A stretch of 23,196 nt of DNA from Oscillospiraceae bacterium (lineage in GTDB: Bacteria; Bacillota_A; Clostridia; Oscillospirales; Oscillospiraceae). This document shows positions 1-6,167 of the stretch, one piece after another. The position numbers and the translations under genes are program-made. A model generated the notes under the pieces. It was not told the DNA's origin, ran no database searches, and saw only the letters and a program-made list of their open reading frames with translations. The first letter of the stretch is position 1. Every line of letters starts with the position of its first letter. The DNA is taken from NCBI GenBank assembly GCA_017470325.1, contig JAFUES010000044.1:1-23196 (forward strand), written 5' to 3'.

Positions 1-117
1 CTTTATATCGCACAGCACTTCCGACAAGGGCGCGGAGACCATTGCCTCGAATCCAACGAAGAAGTATCGTGGAATACCATCTTATGACGGAATCCAATCT
101 CTGCGTTCCTGGTTTTC

Positions 118-561
118 CTATGGTTTGCTTTTCATAGATATGCCGGCTTGAATCCGCAGCGCCTGTTCCAACTGCCATGGCAGTTCCTTGCCTCGCTCTT
201 CAGCTCGGCGGAGGATTCCGAGGCATGCCGCTTGGCTTAAATAGTATCTGGATGGGGCTGTAGCCACTAAAATCTGCGACAAGGAAGATTCTGCGGCGCC
301 TTTGGGGCACTCCGAAGTATTGAGCGTCCCAGGTGGTCCAAGCCACACAGGATTGATTTCCCAGCACGGCCCCAGCATATTCCCAGCGCCCGGTCGGAGG
401 TCTAACAACATGAAGCTGTGGTTCTTCAATGTGGAGGAACTCCTCGAGGACCGCTTGGAAGTCATCCCCGGAGGCCGAACTGAAAGCACCGGGCACATTT
501 TCCCAGCATCCAAATCTGGGTCGAACAGCATTACCTGTCCGTCCTCGTTCTCGATCAGCAT
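118..561 (-). CDS. Alternate-frame ORF overlapping the methyltransferase, hypothetical 147-residue protein
   Basis: This same-strand frame lies inside and then beyond the methyltransferase gene. It has a plausible ribosome site (GGGAG seven bases before the ATG) and runs 27 codons past the methyltransferase stop. The C-terminus, around YYLSQAACLGILRRAEERG, resembles a tail I recall from small hypothetical proteins beside clostridial mobile-element methyltransferases, together with an N-terminal LFDPD motif, which is also present here. The methyltransferase residues ILFKPSGMPRNPPPS and the alternate-frame residues YYLSQAACLGILRRAE come from the same bases. No enzymatic motif is recognised. It could be an overprinted gene or merely a long shadow frame. 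The recollection of homologues is from memory and untested. Confidence 0.4.
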   Translation of the reverse strand: MLIENEDGQVMLFDPDLDAGKMCPVLSVRPPGMTSKRSSRSSSTLKNHSFMLLDLRPGAGNMLGPCWEINPVWLGPPGTLNTSECPKGAAESSLSQILVATAPSRYYLSQAACLGILRRAEERGKELPWQLEQALRIQAGISMKSKP

Positions 562-877
562 TTCTCATCTCCCTGATTACTCGTATTTGCTCCATGAACA
601 GGCCAGATCGATCTCCCCCCAAGCCTGCTCTTGCGCCGGCCACACTCAGATCCTGGCAGGGGCTGCCGCCACAGATAATGTCCACGGGAGGGAGCTTCGC
701 ACCGTCCAGCTTTGTGATATCTCCCACGTGAAGCATGTTGGGGAAGTGAGTCTTGGTGACCTCAATAGGAAAGACTTCTATCTCGCTGGCCCATAACGGT
801 TCAATCCCGTTCCGGACAGCAGCAAGCGGGAAGCCTCCAATCCCATCGAACAGGCTTCCCATGGTGATAGGCTCCAT
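200..877 (-). CDS. DNA (cytosine-5) methyltransferase, catalytic N-terminal part, C-terminus missing
   Basis: This is the catalytic half of a phage-type C5 DNA methyltransferase, which would transfer a methyl group from S-adenosylmethionine to cytosine. Motif I (SLFDGIGGFPLA, near residue 8), motif IV with the catalytic cysteine (GGSPCQDLS, near 70), motif VI (WENVPGAF, near 125) and motif VIII (GVPQRRRRIFLVADF, near 190) are all visible. The frame closes at 225 residues, shortly after motif VIII. The target-recognition domain and motifs IX and X are therefore absent; full-length relatives usually exceed 300 residues. The start lies three bases after the DUF4314 stop. An alternative start at Met6 has GGAG nine bases upstream. 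The gene is either decayed or one half of a split enzyme whose second subunit lies left of the window. A second open frame overlaps positions 200-561. Confidence 0.8.
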   Translation of the reverse strand: MEPITMGSLFDGIGGFPLAAVRNGIEPLWASEIEVFPIEVTKTHFPNMLHVGDITKLDGAKLPPVDIICGGSPCQDLSVAGARAGLGGDRSGLFMEQIRVIREMRNADRERGRTGNAVRPRFGCWENVPGAFSSASGDDFQAVLEEFLHIEEPQLHVVRPPTGRWEYAGAVLGNQSCVAWTTWDAQYFGVPQRRRRIFLVADFSGYSPIQILFKPSGMPRNPPPS

Positions 878-880
878 CCT

Positions 881-1180
881 TCACATTTCCATGGCGGGGC
901 CTTCTTCGGCTTCCGCAATGCTCTCGCTCTGCTCCTCACGAAGCTCAGCGTCTGTCAGCTTACGGAAGCTATCTTCGCCAGGAACAAGGGCGAGCGTTCT
1001 GCCGTTGTCCCACTTCATGTGGAGCTGGCCAATGTCATCGACTGCCTCAACAGTTCCTCTCGTTCCGGAGGGAACGGGAGCCCACGGATCTTCCATACTA
1101 AGGAGCATTACTCTTGTGCCGGGCGGATAGTTCTCTTTGTATCGCTGCGCCTGTCGACGAAGGCGCTCCCATTCATTCAT
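881..1180 (-). CDS. DUF4314 family small protein
   Basis: This 99-residue protein carries the DUF4314 core: a basic N-terminal helix, then YPPGTRVML, then a stretch with PVPSGTRGTVEAVDD and HMKWDNGRTLALVPGEDSF (residues about 20-75). The C-terminus is acidic. The fold is probably a small beta-barrel of the kind that binds nucleic acid or protein, but the family has no established function. DUF4314 genes are common accessory genes in clostridial conjugative elements and prophages. The start was chosen at the ATG preceded by GAGGAGGAAC. An in-frame upstream ATG at 1261 would add 27 residues unlike the family. It lies three bases upstream of the methyltransferase gene and is probably co-transcribed with it. 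Confidence 0.85.
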   Translation of the reverse strand: MNEWERLRRQAQRYKENYPPGTRVMLLSMEDPWAPVPSGTRGTVEAVDDIGQLHMKWDNGRTLALVPGEDSFRKLTDAELREEQSESIAEAEEGPAMEM

Positions 1181-1332
1181 CTTTGTTCCTCCTCTTATGT
1201 CACTGTTTTTCTCGATATTCTGTTTTTTGTTGTGAATCAGGCCATATGGCACCACCTCCATAATGAATATTTGTGATTTTTCGCCTCATTTACTCCGAAA
1301 AACAACGGTTTTCTTTCAATTATCAGGGGAAA

Positions 1333-1363
1333 GAGGTTTCAACCACATTTTGGTTGAAACCTC
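1333..1363. repeat. Perfect 13-bp inverted repeat with 5-base loop
   Basis: The arms GAGGTTTCAACCA and TGGTTGAAACCTC are exact complements around the loop CATTT. The minus strand continues into CTTTCCCC, so it could be a weak terminator, but the T-tract is poor. It is the first of four hairpins packed between the element genes and the tRNA. A recombination or regulatory role is possible and unproven. Confidence 0.6.
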
Positions 1364-1397
1364 CGACAACACAAAAAGTTTACATTTCCAGGGCAAC

Positions 1398-1437
1398 AAA
1401 AAAAGGCGGGATCTGCGAAAAACTCGCAAATCCCGCC
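1398..1437 (-). terminator. Rho-independent terminator, minus strand
   Basis: On the minus strand GGCGGGATTTGCGA pairs with its complement, with one mismatch and an AT-rich loop, followed directly by seven T. It would stop transcription entering the element from the tRNA side. Confidence 0.7.
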
Positions 1438-1448
1438 TCCAAAACTGG

Positions 1449-1477
1449 GTGTTGGTAGTTCAAATCCCTACCGACAC
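1449..1477. other. 10-bp hairpin with a tRNA T-loop-like apex
   Basis: GTGTTGGTAG pairs with CTACCGACAC (one G-T pair) around the loop TTCAAATCC, which matches the T-loop consensus. No acceptor, D or anticodon arm surrounds it, so it is not a tRNA. It may be a tRNA remnant or an attachment-site scar beside the integrated element. Confidence 0.4.
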
Positions 1478-1481
1478 TTCG

Positions 1482-1570
1482 ACATATCTTTTTATTTCCA
1501 CTGTAAAAATGGGCGTGAAAAAACCCAGGAACCGTTGAGATTCCTGGGTTTATGGGGCACATATCTTTTT
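1482..1570. repeat. Two copies of ACATATCTTTTT flanking the tRNA terminator
   Basis: The 12-base word ACATATCTTTTT occurs at 1482-1493 and again at 1559-1570, 77 bases apart in the same orientation. The copies flank the terminator of tRNA-fMet. This could be a small duplication left by integration or excision, or chance in AT-rich sequence. Confidence 0.35.
1516..1551 (-). terminator. Terminator of tRNA-fMet, minus strand
   Basis: AAACCCAGGAA and TTCCTGGGTTT form an exact 11-bp stem around a 9-base loop, followed on the minus strand by a run of six T. It lies about 33 bases beyond the tRNA CCA end. Confidence 0.8.
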
Positions 1571-1583
1571 TGTACCCCAATGG

Positions 1584-1659
<76 letters not shown>

Positions 1660-1679
1660 ATATGCAATTCAGCTTAGGT

Positions 1680-1708
1680 ATAATACCATACACAGACCCA
1701 TTCGTCAA
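1680..1708 (-). promoter_or_regulatory. Sigma-70-type promoter of tRNA-fMet
   Basis: On the minus strand TTGACG (1703-1708) and TATTAT (1680-1685) are separated by 17 bases, about 20 bases before the mature tRNA 5' end. The -35 box overlaps the foot of the hairpin at 1707-1740. Confidence 0.8.
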
Positions 1709-1740
1709 GTCCCCGGCGAAAGATTTTTCGCCGGGGACTT
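1707..1740. terminator. 15-bp GC-rich hairpin between anti-sigma gene and tRNA
   Basis: AAGTCCCCGGCGAAA pairs exactly with TTTCGCCGGGGACTT around a 4-base loop. It lies about 80 bases after the stop of the gene ending at 1822. No good T-tract follows on either strand, so termination is likely but not canonical. Confidence 0.5.
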
Positions 1741-1789
1741 TCGACAGGCCTCGCCTCGGGGCTGCGTTTCTCTTTATCTGGGCCCGGCA

Positions 1790-1816
1790 GGGGCGGCCGG
1801 TGTCCCGGGCCGCCCC
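1790..1816. terminator. 9-bp GC hairpin just after the anti-sigma gene
   Basis: GGGGCGGCC and GGCCGCCCC pair around a 9-base loop, starting six bases beyond the stop codon. No T-tract follows. It may assist the larger hairpin at 1707-1740 in ending the sigma/anti-sigma transcript or in protecting its 3' end. Confidence 0.35.
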
Positions 1817-1821
1817 CCAAA

Positions 1822-3030
1822 TTACGCAACCGATATGGTCTCGCCGCAGACGGTGACGGAGACGATCCTGTCCACGTCGATGCTCCCGGCGCCCAGGGTG
1901 CCGATCAGCTTCACCACGCCGTCCTCATAGGGGGAGCGCAGGATGCCCGGGGCCTCCATGCTGCTGCCGTCGGTAAAGTTCAGCTTCGCGTTCCATACCA
2001 CCTGATCTTCCGCCCGCAGCCAGGACAGCTGCAGCTCGAAGTGCGCCTGCTTCTCCGCCTCGGTCAGATCGTCTGCCGGGCGGCCATGGACCTCGGCCAT
2101 GCCGTCGAAGGACACCAGCCAGTTGACGCCCTCGTAGCTGAGCTCCACGCCCAGTACCTGAGCCTCGTCCCCGGTCTCCTCATTGGTGAACACCGGCGGT
2201 GTGTCGAACATCACGGTCTTCACCCGGTGCTCGGTGGCGGAGATCGCCACACTGCCGAAGTCCCGGTAGATCTCCGAGTGGTCGTAATCGCCGTCCCGCA
2301 TCTCCAGGCAGACCACATGCAGCTGGGTCTCCTTCCCTTCCTGCAGTCTGTCCAGCGGCACATGGCCCATCAGCGTCAGGGTCTGACTCTCCTCATCATA
2401 GCAGGAATCCAGGAGCTTCTGGTGTACAGCCTCCGGCTTGGGCTTCTGCAGGGTCTCGCCGCCCTCCATCGTCACCGTTTCCATGTCCTCCGGGGCGAAG
2501 TCCCAGTCGGAGGGCGTGAACTGCAGCCAGTTCCATTTCCCGTCACCGTCCAGCTCATAGACATATTCCCGGTGGATGCCCGTTTCCTCCATCAGCTCCT
2601 GCTCGCCCGGATCGAAGACCTCCTCCGGCGGCACGGGGCTGATATTCAGGTACACCTCCTGCATCTCGCCGGTGTTCAGGGCCGACAGCAGGGTGACCCC
2701 CGCCGTGTCCTCCCCGATCTCGTACTCCACATAGTCTGTCACGCTGTTGGTGTCCACCTCCCGGTAGTCGCGCAGCTGCGCCTGCCGCCGCTGGTGGACG
2801 CTCAGTCCCGCCGCCAGGGCGGTGACGGTGAAGAGGCTTGCGATGGCCGCCGCGATCAGCAGGGTGCGGGAGGCGCGGCGGACCGCTCGGACCCGTTTGG
2901 GAGCCGCATGCTCCCCGTGAATTTTTTGCATCGTCAACTCCTTGATCTGGCCCGGATCAAAGGCGGGGGCCTCTCCGGGCGCGGCTATTTCATCGCCGTA
3001 ATCAAAGAGCTGAGAGATCTTCACTTCCAA
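1822..3030 (-). CDS. Membrane-anchored anti-sigma-factor-like protein
   Basis: This 402-residue protein has an N-terminal cytoplasmic region of about 55 residues, one basic-flanked membrane segment (LLIAAAIASLFTVTALAAG, about 57-75), and a large acidic extracytoplasmic domain of about 320 residues. That layout fits a transmembrane anti-sigma factor holding the sigma factor inside and sensing outside. The start is TTG, chosen because AGGAGG lies eight bases upstream and no ATG fits. The gene begins inside the sigma gene with a 29-base overlap, implying coupled translation. No zinc-binding HxxxCxxC anti-sigma motif is visible. The sensor domain resembles DUF4179-type partners of clostridial ECF factors in general layout only. 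Function rests mainly on context, and the signal sensed is unknown. Confidence 0.7.
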   Translation of the reverse strand: MEVKISQLFDYGDEIAAPGEAPAFDPGQIKELTMQKIHGEHAAPKRVRAVRRASRTLLIAAAIASLFTVTALAAGLSVHQRRQAQLRDYREVDTNSVTDYVEYEIGEDTAGVTLLSALNTGEMQEVYLNISPVPPEEVFDPGEQELMEETGIHREYVYELDGDGKWNWLQFTPSDWDFAPEDMETVTMEGGETLQKPKPEAVHQKLLDSCYDEESQTLTLMGHVPLDRLQEGKETQLHVVCLEMRDGDYDHSEIYRDFGSVAISATEHRVKTVMFDTPPVFTNEETGDEAQVLGVELSYEGVNWLVSFDGMAEVHGRPADDLTEAEKQAHFELQLSWLRAEDQVVWNAKLNFTDGSSMEAPGILRSPYEDGVVKLIGTLGAGSIDVDRIVSVTVCGETISVA

Positions 3031-3571
3031 TGAAATAGCCTCCTTCCATCAGTTCCTGCCGCAGCCGCTGCCGGCCCCGGCGGAGCTTTGTACTTATGGT
3101 GTTGACGTTCATCCCCAGCTCCGCGCCGATCTCCCGGGCGCTCTGGTAATGGTAATAGTGGCGGATAAAGATCGTCCGGTCCGGCTCCGGCAGGGCGTCC
3201 AGGCAGCGGCGCAGGGCCGCATATTCCGCCTGCCGCAGGGTCTCGTCCTCCGGTCCGGGGCAGCTCAGCTCCAACAAGTCATCCTCCAGAGGGACCTCCC
3301 GGCCCGCTTTGCGCAGGGCGTTGAGGGCTTTGCTGCGGGCGATACTGCTCAAATATGCCTTCAGCTTGTCCGGCTCCGCCTTGGCGGCATTACACCACAG
3401 GCTGTAAAACACTTCCGAAACGACGGCTCTAGCGTCGCTCTCATCCAGCTTTCCCCTGACGATATTCCACACGATGGTGCCCACATAGGCGGTATAGCGC
3501 TCGATCAGCCGGCCGAGGGCCTCCTCGTCGCCCTGCTGCATGGCCTGCAGCAGCCGCGCATCCTGGGACAT
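3002..3571 (-). CDS. ECF-family RNA polymerase sigma factor
   Basis: This 189-residue protein has the two helical domains of an extracytoplasmic-function sigma factor. Region 2 (about 10-75, including LGRLIERYTAYVG and VVSEVFYSLW) binds the core polymerase and the -10 element. Region 4 (about 125-180, with LPEPDRTIFIRHYYH and a helix-turn-helix at IGAELGMNVNTISTKLRRG) recognises the -35 element. The length is typical. The ATG follows AAGGAAGG upstream. It overlaps the start of the membrane anti-sigma-like gene, the usual pairing for this family. A possible promoter with a palindrome at the predicted transcript start lies at 3591-3635. The regulon cannot be read from this window. Confidence 0.9.
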   Translation of the reverse strand: MSQDARLLQAMQQGDEEALGRLIERYTAYVGTIVWNIVRGKLDESDARAVVSEVFYSLWCNAAKAEPDKLKAYLSSIARSKALNALRKAGREVPLEDDLLELSCPGPEDETLRQAEYAALRRCLDALPEPDRTIFIRHYYHYQSAREIGAELGMNVNTISTKLRRGRQRLRQELMEGGYFIGSEDLSAL

Positions 3572-3590
3572 ACGTCATCACCTTCCTTCC

Positions 3591-3635
3591 TGAAAGCCGC
3601 TTTCACTTATAAGAACTCAAGCCGAAGCCCGTTTC
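3591..3635 (-). promoter_or_regulatory. Candidate promoter and palindrome of the sigma/anti-sigma pair
   Basis: On the minus strand GAAACG (3630-3635) and TTATAA (3607-3612) are 17 bases apart. The palindrome TGAAAGC-C-GCTTTCA (3591-3605) sits where transcription would begin. The -35 box is not a sigma-A consensus and might be read by the ECF factor itself. The rest of 3572-3739 holds only the hairpin at 3671-3706. Confidence 0.3.
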
Positions 3636-3670
3636 GTTCAATCTCTGCAAAAATTATCCGCATGCGGCAA

Positions 3671-3706
3671 ACGCCCGGAGTCCTGCAGGCATAGGACTCC
3701 GGGCGT
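3671..3706. terminator. 14-bp hairpin after the ATP-cone gene
   Basis: ACGCCCGGAGTCCT and AGGACTCCGGGCGT pair exactly around an 8-base loop, 33 bases past the stop of the ATP-cone gene. On the minus strand it is followed by a short GTTTGCC, so the T-tract is weak. It separates that gene from the sigma operon. Confidence 0.6.
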
Positions 3707-3739
3707 CTGTCTCGGCAGGGCGCGCCTGCCGGAAGCTTT

Positions 3740-4003
3740 TTACTTCTTGTACTCCATATACTGCTTCGCGGTCTGGAGATAGCCCTTTTCCAGCAGCAGG
3801 GCATACACACAGTCCCGGACCTCGCCGGTGCTGATGATGGTGTCCTGCGCGGTGAGCTTGGCGAACACGTCCCCCGCCAGTGCGGCGGCGGCCTTCTCCG
3901 AAATCTCCTCCATGGCGATGCCCGCATTGGCTTTCAGAATACTGCTGACGACCTTTTCATCGTCATAGATCACAACATTGCCGTTTCGTTTCGTGACTTT
4001 CAT
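3740..4003 (-). CDS. Stand-alone ATP-cone domain protein
   Basis: This 87-residue protein is essentially one ATP-cone domain, the nucleotide-binding module that senses ATP/dATP in ribonucleotide reductases and in the repressor NrdR. The KRNG motif, the YDDEKVVSSILKA helix and the later VYALLLEKGYLQTAKQYMEY helix match the family layout. There is no zinc ribbon, so it is not NrdR, and no reductase catalytic domain. The start is the ATG with GGAGG seven bases upstream; an in-frame extension to 4090 crosses the promoter and is unlikely. It has its own strong promoter and a hairpin behind it, so it is a single-gene unit. It may regulate a reductase in trans or be a freed domain. That is inference. 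Confidence 0.85.
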   Translation of the reverse strand: MKVTKRNGNVVIYDDEKVVSSILKANAGIAMEEISEKAAAALAGDVFAKLTAQDTIISTGEVRDCVYALLLEKGYLQTAKQYMEYKK

Positions 4004-4060
4004 GGCGCGGCCTCCTTTGCCGTTATGGATAAAAAACGAATTCACATTCCGGGTGAAACT

Positions 4061-4090
4061 ATTATAGCATAGCGGCCCCGGGAGTTTCAA
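4061..4090 (-). promoter_or_regulatory. Promoter of the ATP-cone gene
   Basis: On the minus strand TTGAAA (4085-4090) and a perfect TATAAT (4061-4066) are 18 bases apart. It lies directly behind the stop codon of the metal ATPase gene. Confidence 0.85.
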
Positions 4091-4105
4091 TCCGTTTCCC
4101 GGGGT

Positions 4106-5944
4106 TTATTCCACTTTTCCCAGGCAGCGCATGGCGTTGAGCACCGCCAGGATCAGCACGCCCACGTCGCCGAACACGGCAAACCACATGTTGGCGATGC
4201 CCAGAGCGCCAAGCAGCAGGATCACGGCCTTCACCGCTAGGGCAAACACGATGTTCTCGTTGACGATGCGCATGGTCCGGCGGCTCAGCTTCACCGCCAA
4301 AGGCAGCCGGGAGGGCTTGTCGTCCATCAGCACGATATCCGCCGACTCGATGGCAGCGTCGCTGCCCATGGCGCCCATGGCAATGCCCACATCCGCCCGG
4401 GTCAGCACCGGCGCGTCGTTGATGCCGTCACCCACGAAGGCCAGCTTCGCGCCGCCCTGCAGCATGTGCTCCACCTGCTCCACCTTCTGCCCCGGCAGCA
4501 GCCCCGCGTGGACCTCGTCCACACCCAGCTTCTCCGCCACAGCCTGGGCCACCTTCTGGATGTCCCCGGTGAGCATCACGGTCTTGCGGACGCCCAGTAC
4601 TTTCAGGTCCGCGACGGCCTGGGCCGCGTCGGGCTTGAGTTGGTCGCTGATGACGATGTGGCCCAGATACTCTTGCTCCCGAGCCACATGGATCACTGTG
4701 CCCACCAGGTGACAGTCGTGGTAATCCGCGCCGATCTGCTCCATCAGGGCACTGTTGCCCACATAGAAGGTCTGGCCGTCCACCTCCGCCCGCAGGCCCT
4801 TACCCGCGATCTCGGTCACCTGGCCGATGCGGCTGTGGTCGATATCCCCGCCGTGGGCGGCCACGATGGACTCCGCCACCGGGTGCTGGGAATAGCTCTC
4901 CGCTGCGGCGGCGATGTCCAACAGCGCCTGGGCATCGATCTGGGTGGGGTGGATGGCGTCTACCGCGAAGCTACCCTGGGTCAGGGTTCCGGTCTTGTCA
5001 AAGACCACCGTGTCCACCTTGGCCAGGGTCTCCAGATAGTTGGCGCCCTTGATGAGGATGCCCTCCCGGGAGGCGCCGCCGATGCCGCCGAAGAAGGACA
5101 GGGGCACCGACACCACCAGCGCGCAGGGGCAGGACACCACCAGGAAGATCAGCGCCCGCTTGACCCAGACCGCCCAGGGCTGCCCCAGCAGCAGGGGCGG
5201 GATCAGGGCCAGCAGCAGCGCGCCGATGACAACGCAGGGGGTGTACCAGCGGGCAAAGCGGGTGATGAAGCTCTCCACATGGGCCTTCTTCTCCTGGGAA
5301 TTCTCCACCAGCTCCAGGATCTTCGCCACGGTGCTGTCCTCGTAGACGCTCTCGGTCCGGACCTTAATAAGGCCGGTCAGGTTGATGCTGCCGCTGACCA
5401 CCCGCTCACCCTCGGCCTTGTCCGCGGGCAGGCTCTCGCCGGTCAGGGCGGCGGTGTTCACCGTGGTACACCCCTCCAGGATCACCCCGTCCAGGGGGAT
5501 CTTCTCGCCGGGACGCACAAGGATGGTCTCCCCCACCTGGACCTCGTCCGGTGAGACCTCTTCCTCCTGTCCGTCCCGCAGCACCACCGCGCTCTCCGGA
5601 GCGATGTCCATCAGCGCCGCGATGGAGCGGCGGCTGCGGCCCACGGCGATGCCCTGAAACAGCTCGCCGATCTGGTAAAACAGCATGACCGCCGCGGCCT
5701 CCGGGTACTCCCGGATGGCGAAGGCCCCCAGGGTGGCGATGGCCATCAGGAACTTCTCGTCGAAGACCTGGCCGTGGAGGATGTTGCGGATGGCGGACCA
5801 GAGCACGTCATAACCCACGATCAAATAAGGGATGGCGAACAGCAGCCCCCGCCACAGGCCCTCCACTGGCAGCAGCGCGATCACGATGCAAAGGACCGCT
5901 GCGGCGACGATCCGCCACAGGGTCCGCTTTTGCTTCCTTGTCAT
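4106..5944 (-). CDS. cadA: P1B-type Zn/Cd(/Pb) efflux ATPase
   Basis: This 612-residue pump exports divalent soft metals across the membrane using ATP. Visible motifs are the actuator TGES (about 168), the metal-binding SCPCALVVS in a membrane helix (about 271), the phosphorylated DKTGT (about 316), the SQHP nucleotide-domain motif (about 354) and GDGINDAP (about 506). The C-terminal helix FAVFGDVGVLILAVLN has the aspartate typical of Zn/Cd pumps rather than copper pumps. The protein begins almost directly at its membrane helices and lacks the usual fused N-terminal HMA domain, which is encoded separately one base upstream. It is the last gene of the sensor-HMA-pump operon. The symbol reflects family similarity; zinc and cadmium cannot be told apart here. 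Confidence 0.93.
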   Translation of the reverse strand: MTRKQKRTLWRIVAAAVLCIVIALLPVEGLWRGLLFAIPYLIVGYDVLWSAIRNILHGQVFDEKFLMAIATLGAFAIREYPEAAAVMLFYQIGELFQGIAVGRSRRSIAALMDIAPESAVVLRDGQEEEVSPDEVQVGETILVRPGEKIPLDGVILEGCTTVNTAALTGESLPADKAEGERVVSGSINLTGLIKVRTESVYEDSTVAKILELVENSQEKKAHVESFITRFARWYTPCVVIGALLLALIPPLLLGQPWAVWVKRALIFLVVSCPCALVVSVPLSFFGGIGGASREGILIKGANYLETLAKVDTVVFDKTGTLTQGSFAVDAIHPTQIDAQALLDIAAAAESYSQHPVAESIVAAHGGDIDHSRIGQVTEIAGKGLRAEVDGQTFYVGNSALMEQIGADYHDCHLVGTVIHVAREQEYLGHIVISDQLKPDAAQAVADLKVLGVRKTVMLTGDIQKVAQAVAEKLGVDEVHAGLLPGQKVEQVEHMLQGGAKLAFVGDGINDAPVLTRADVGIAMGAMGSDAAIESADIVLMDDKPSRLPLAVKLSRRTMRIVNENIVFALAVKAVILLLGALGIANMWFAVFGDVGVLILAVLNAMRCLGKVE

Positions 5945-5945
5945 T

Positions 5946-6167
5946 TTATTTCAGGATCACCCGGCAGTCCGGTTCCACCTTGGCGATGCACTTTACGGCC
6001 GCCTGCACCACATCGTCAAACACAGCCTCGTCGGCCTCGATGGTCATCTTCTGGGTCATGAAGCTGACGGTGGCCTTCTGCACACCCTCCAGCTTGTTGA
6101 TAGCGGCCTCCATCTTGGCGGCGCAGTTGGCGCAGTCCAGATCCTCCAGCTTGAATGTCTTTTTCAT
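5946..6167 (-). CDS. Free-standing heavy-metal-associated (HMA) domain protein
   Basis: This 73-residue protein is a single ferredoxin-like HMA domain with the metal-binding loop DLDCANC (residues about 8-14). The acidic residue before CxxC is typical of Zn/Cd-type rather than copper-type domains. It most likely hands metal to, or regulates, the downstream ATPase, which lacks its own HMA domain. Its ATG overlaps the regulator stop as ATGA, and its stop is one base before the ATPase start. All three genes are therefore tightly coupled. The ribosome site GAGGAG lies very close to the start. The split could be ancestral or a gene fission. Confidence 0.92.
   Translation of the reverse strand: MKKTFKLEDLDCANCAAKMEAAINKLEGVQKATVSFMTQKMTIEADEAVFDDVVQAAVKCIAKVEPDCRVILK

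Larger units (their letters stand above)
1..1500. mobile_element. Edge of an integrated mobile element (prophage or ICE remnant) beside tRNA-fMet
   Basis: A phage/ICE-style C5 methyltransferase and a DUF4314 protein lie together just downstream of the 3' end of an initiator tRNA gene, a common integration target. This stretch is less GC-biased than the genes to the right and ends in an AT-rich, hairpin-dense segment. No integrase and no clear att duplication of the tRNA 3' end can be seen, and the other boundary lies outside the window. The right border is approximate. The association with the tRNA is inference. Confidence 0.4.

Noticed and set aside
1..42. Possible start of another minus-strand gene (ATG at 42, open to the window edge)
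   Set aside because: Only 14 codons are visible, the GAGG is too close to the ATG, and nothing is recognisable. Not supportable without sequence to the left.
1449..1477. Possible tRNA gene around the TTCAAATCC loop
   Set aside because: Only a T-arm-like hairpin is present. No acceptor, D or anticodon arm can be folded on either strand.
1263..1538. Plus-strand ORF of 91 codons between the DUF4314 gene and tRNA-fMet
   Set aside because: It runs through four hairpins, including two terminators, has no good ribosome site and resembles no protein.
2041..3033. Plus-strand ORF of 330 codons opposite the anti-sigma gene
   Set aside because: The translation is histidine/leucine/arginine-rich with no ribosome site. 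The minus-strand frame overlaps the sigma gene in a normal operon layout.
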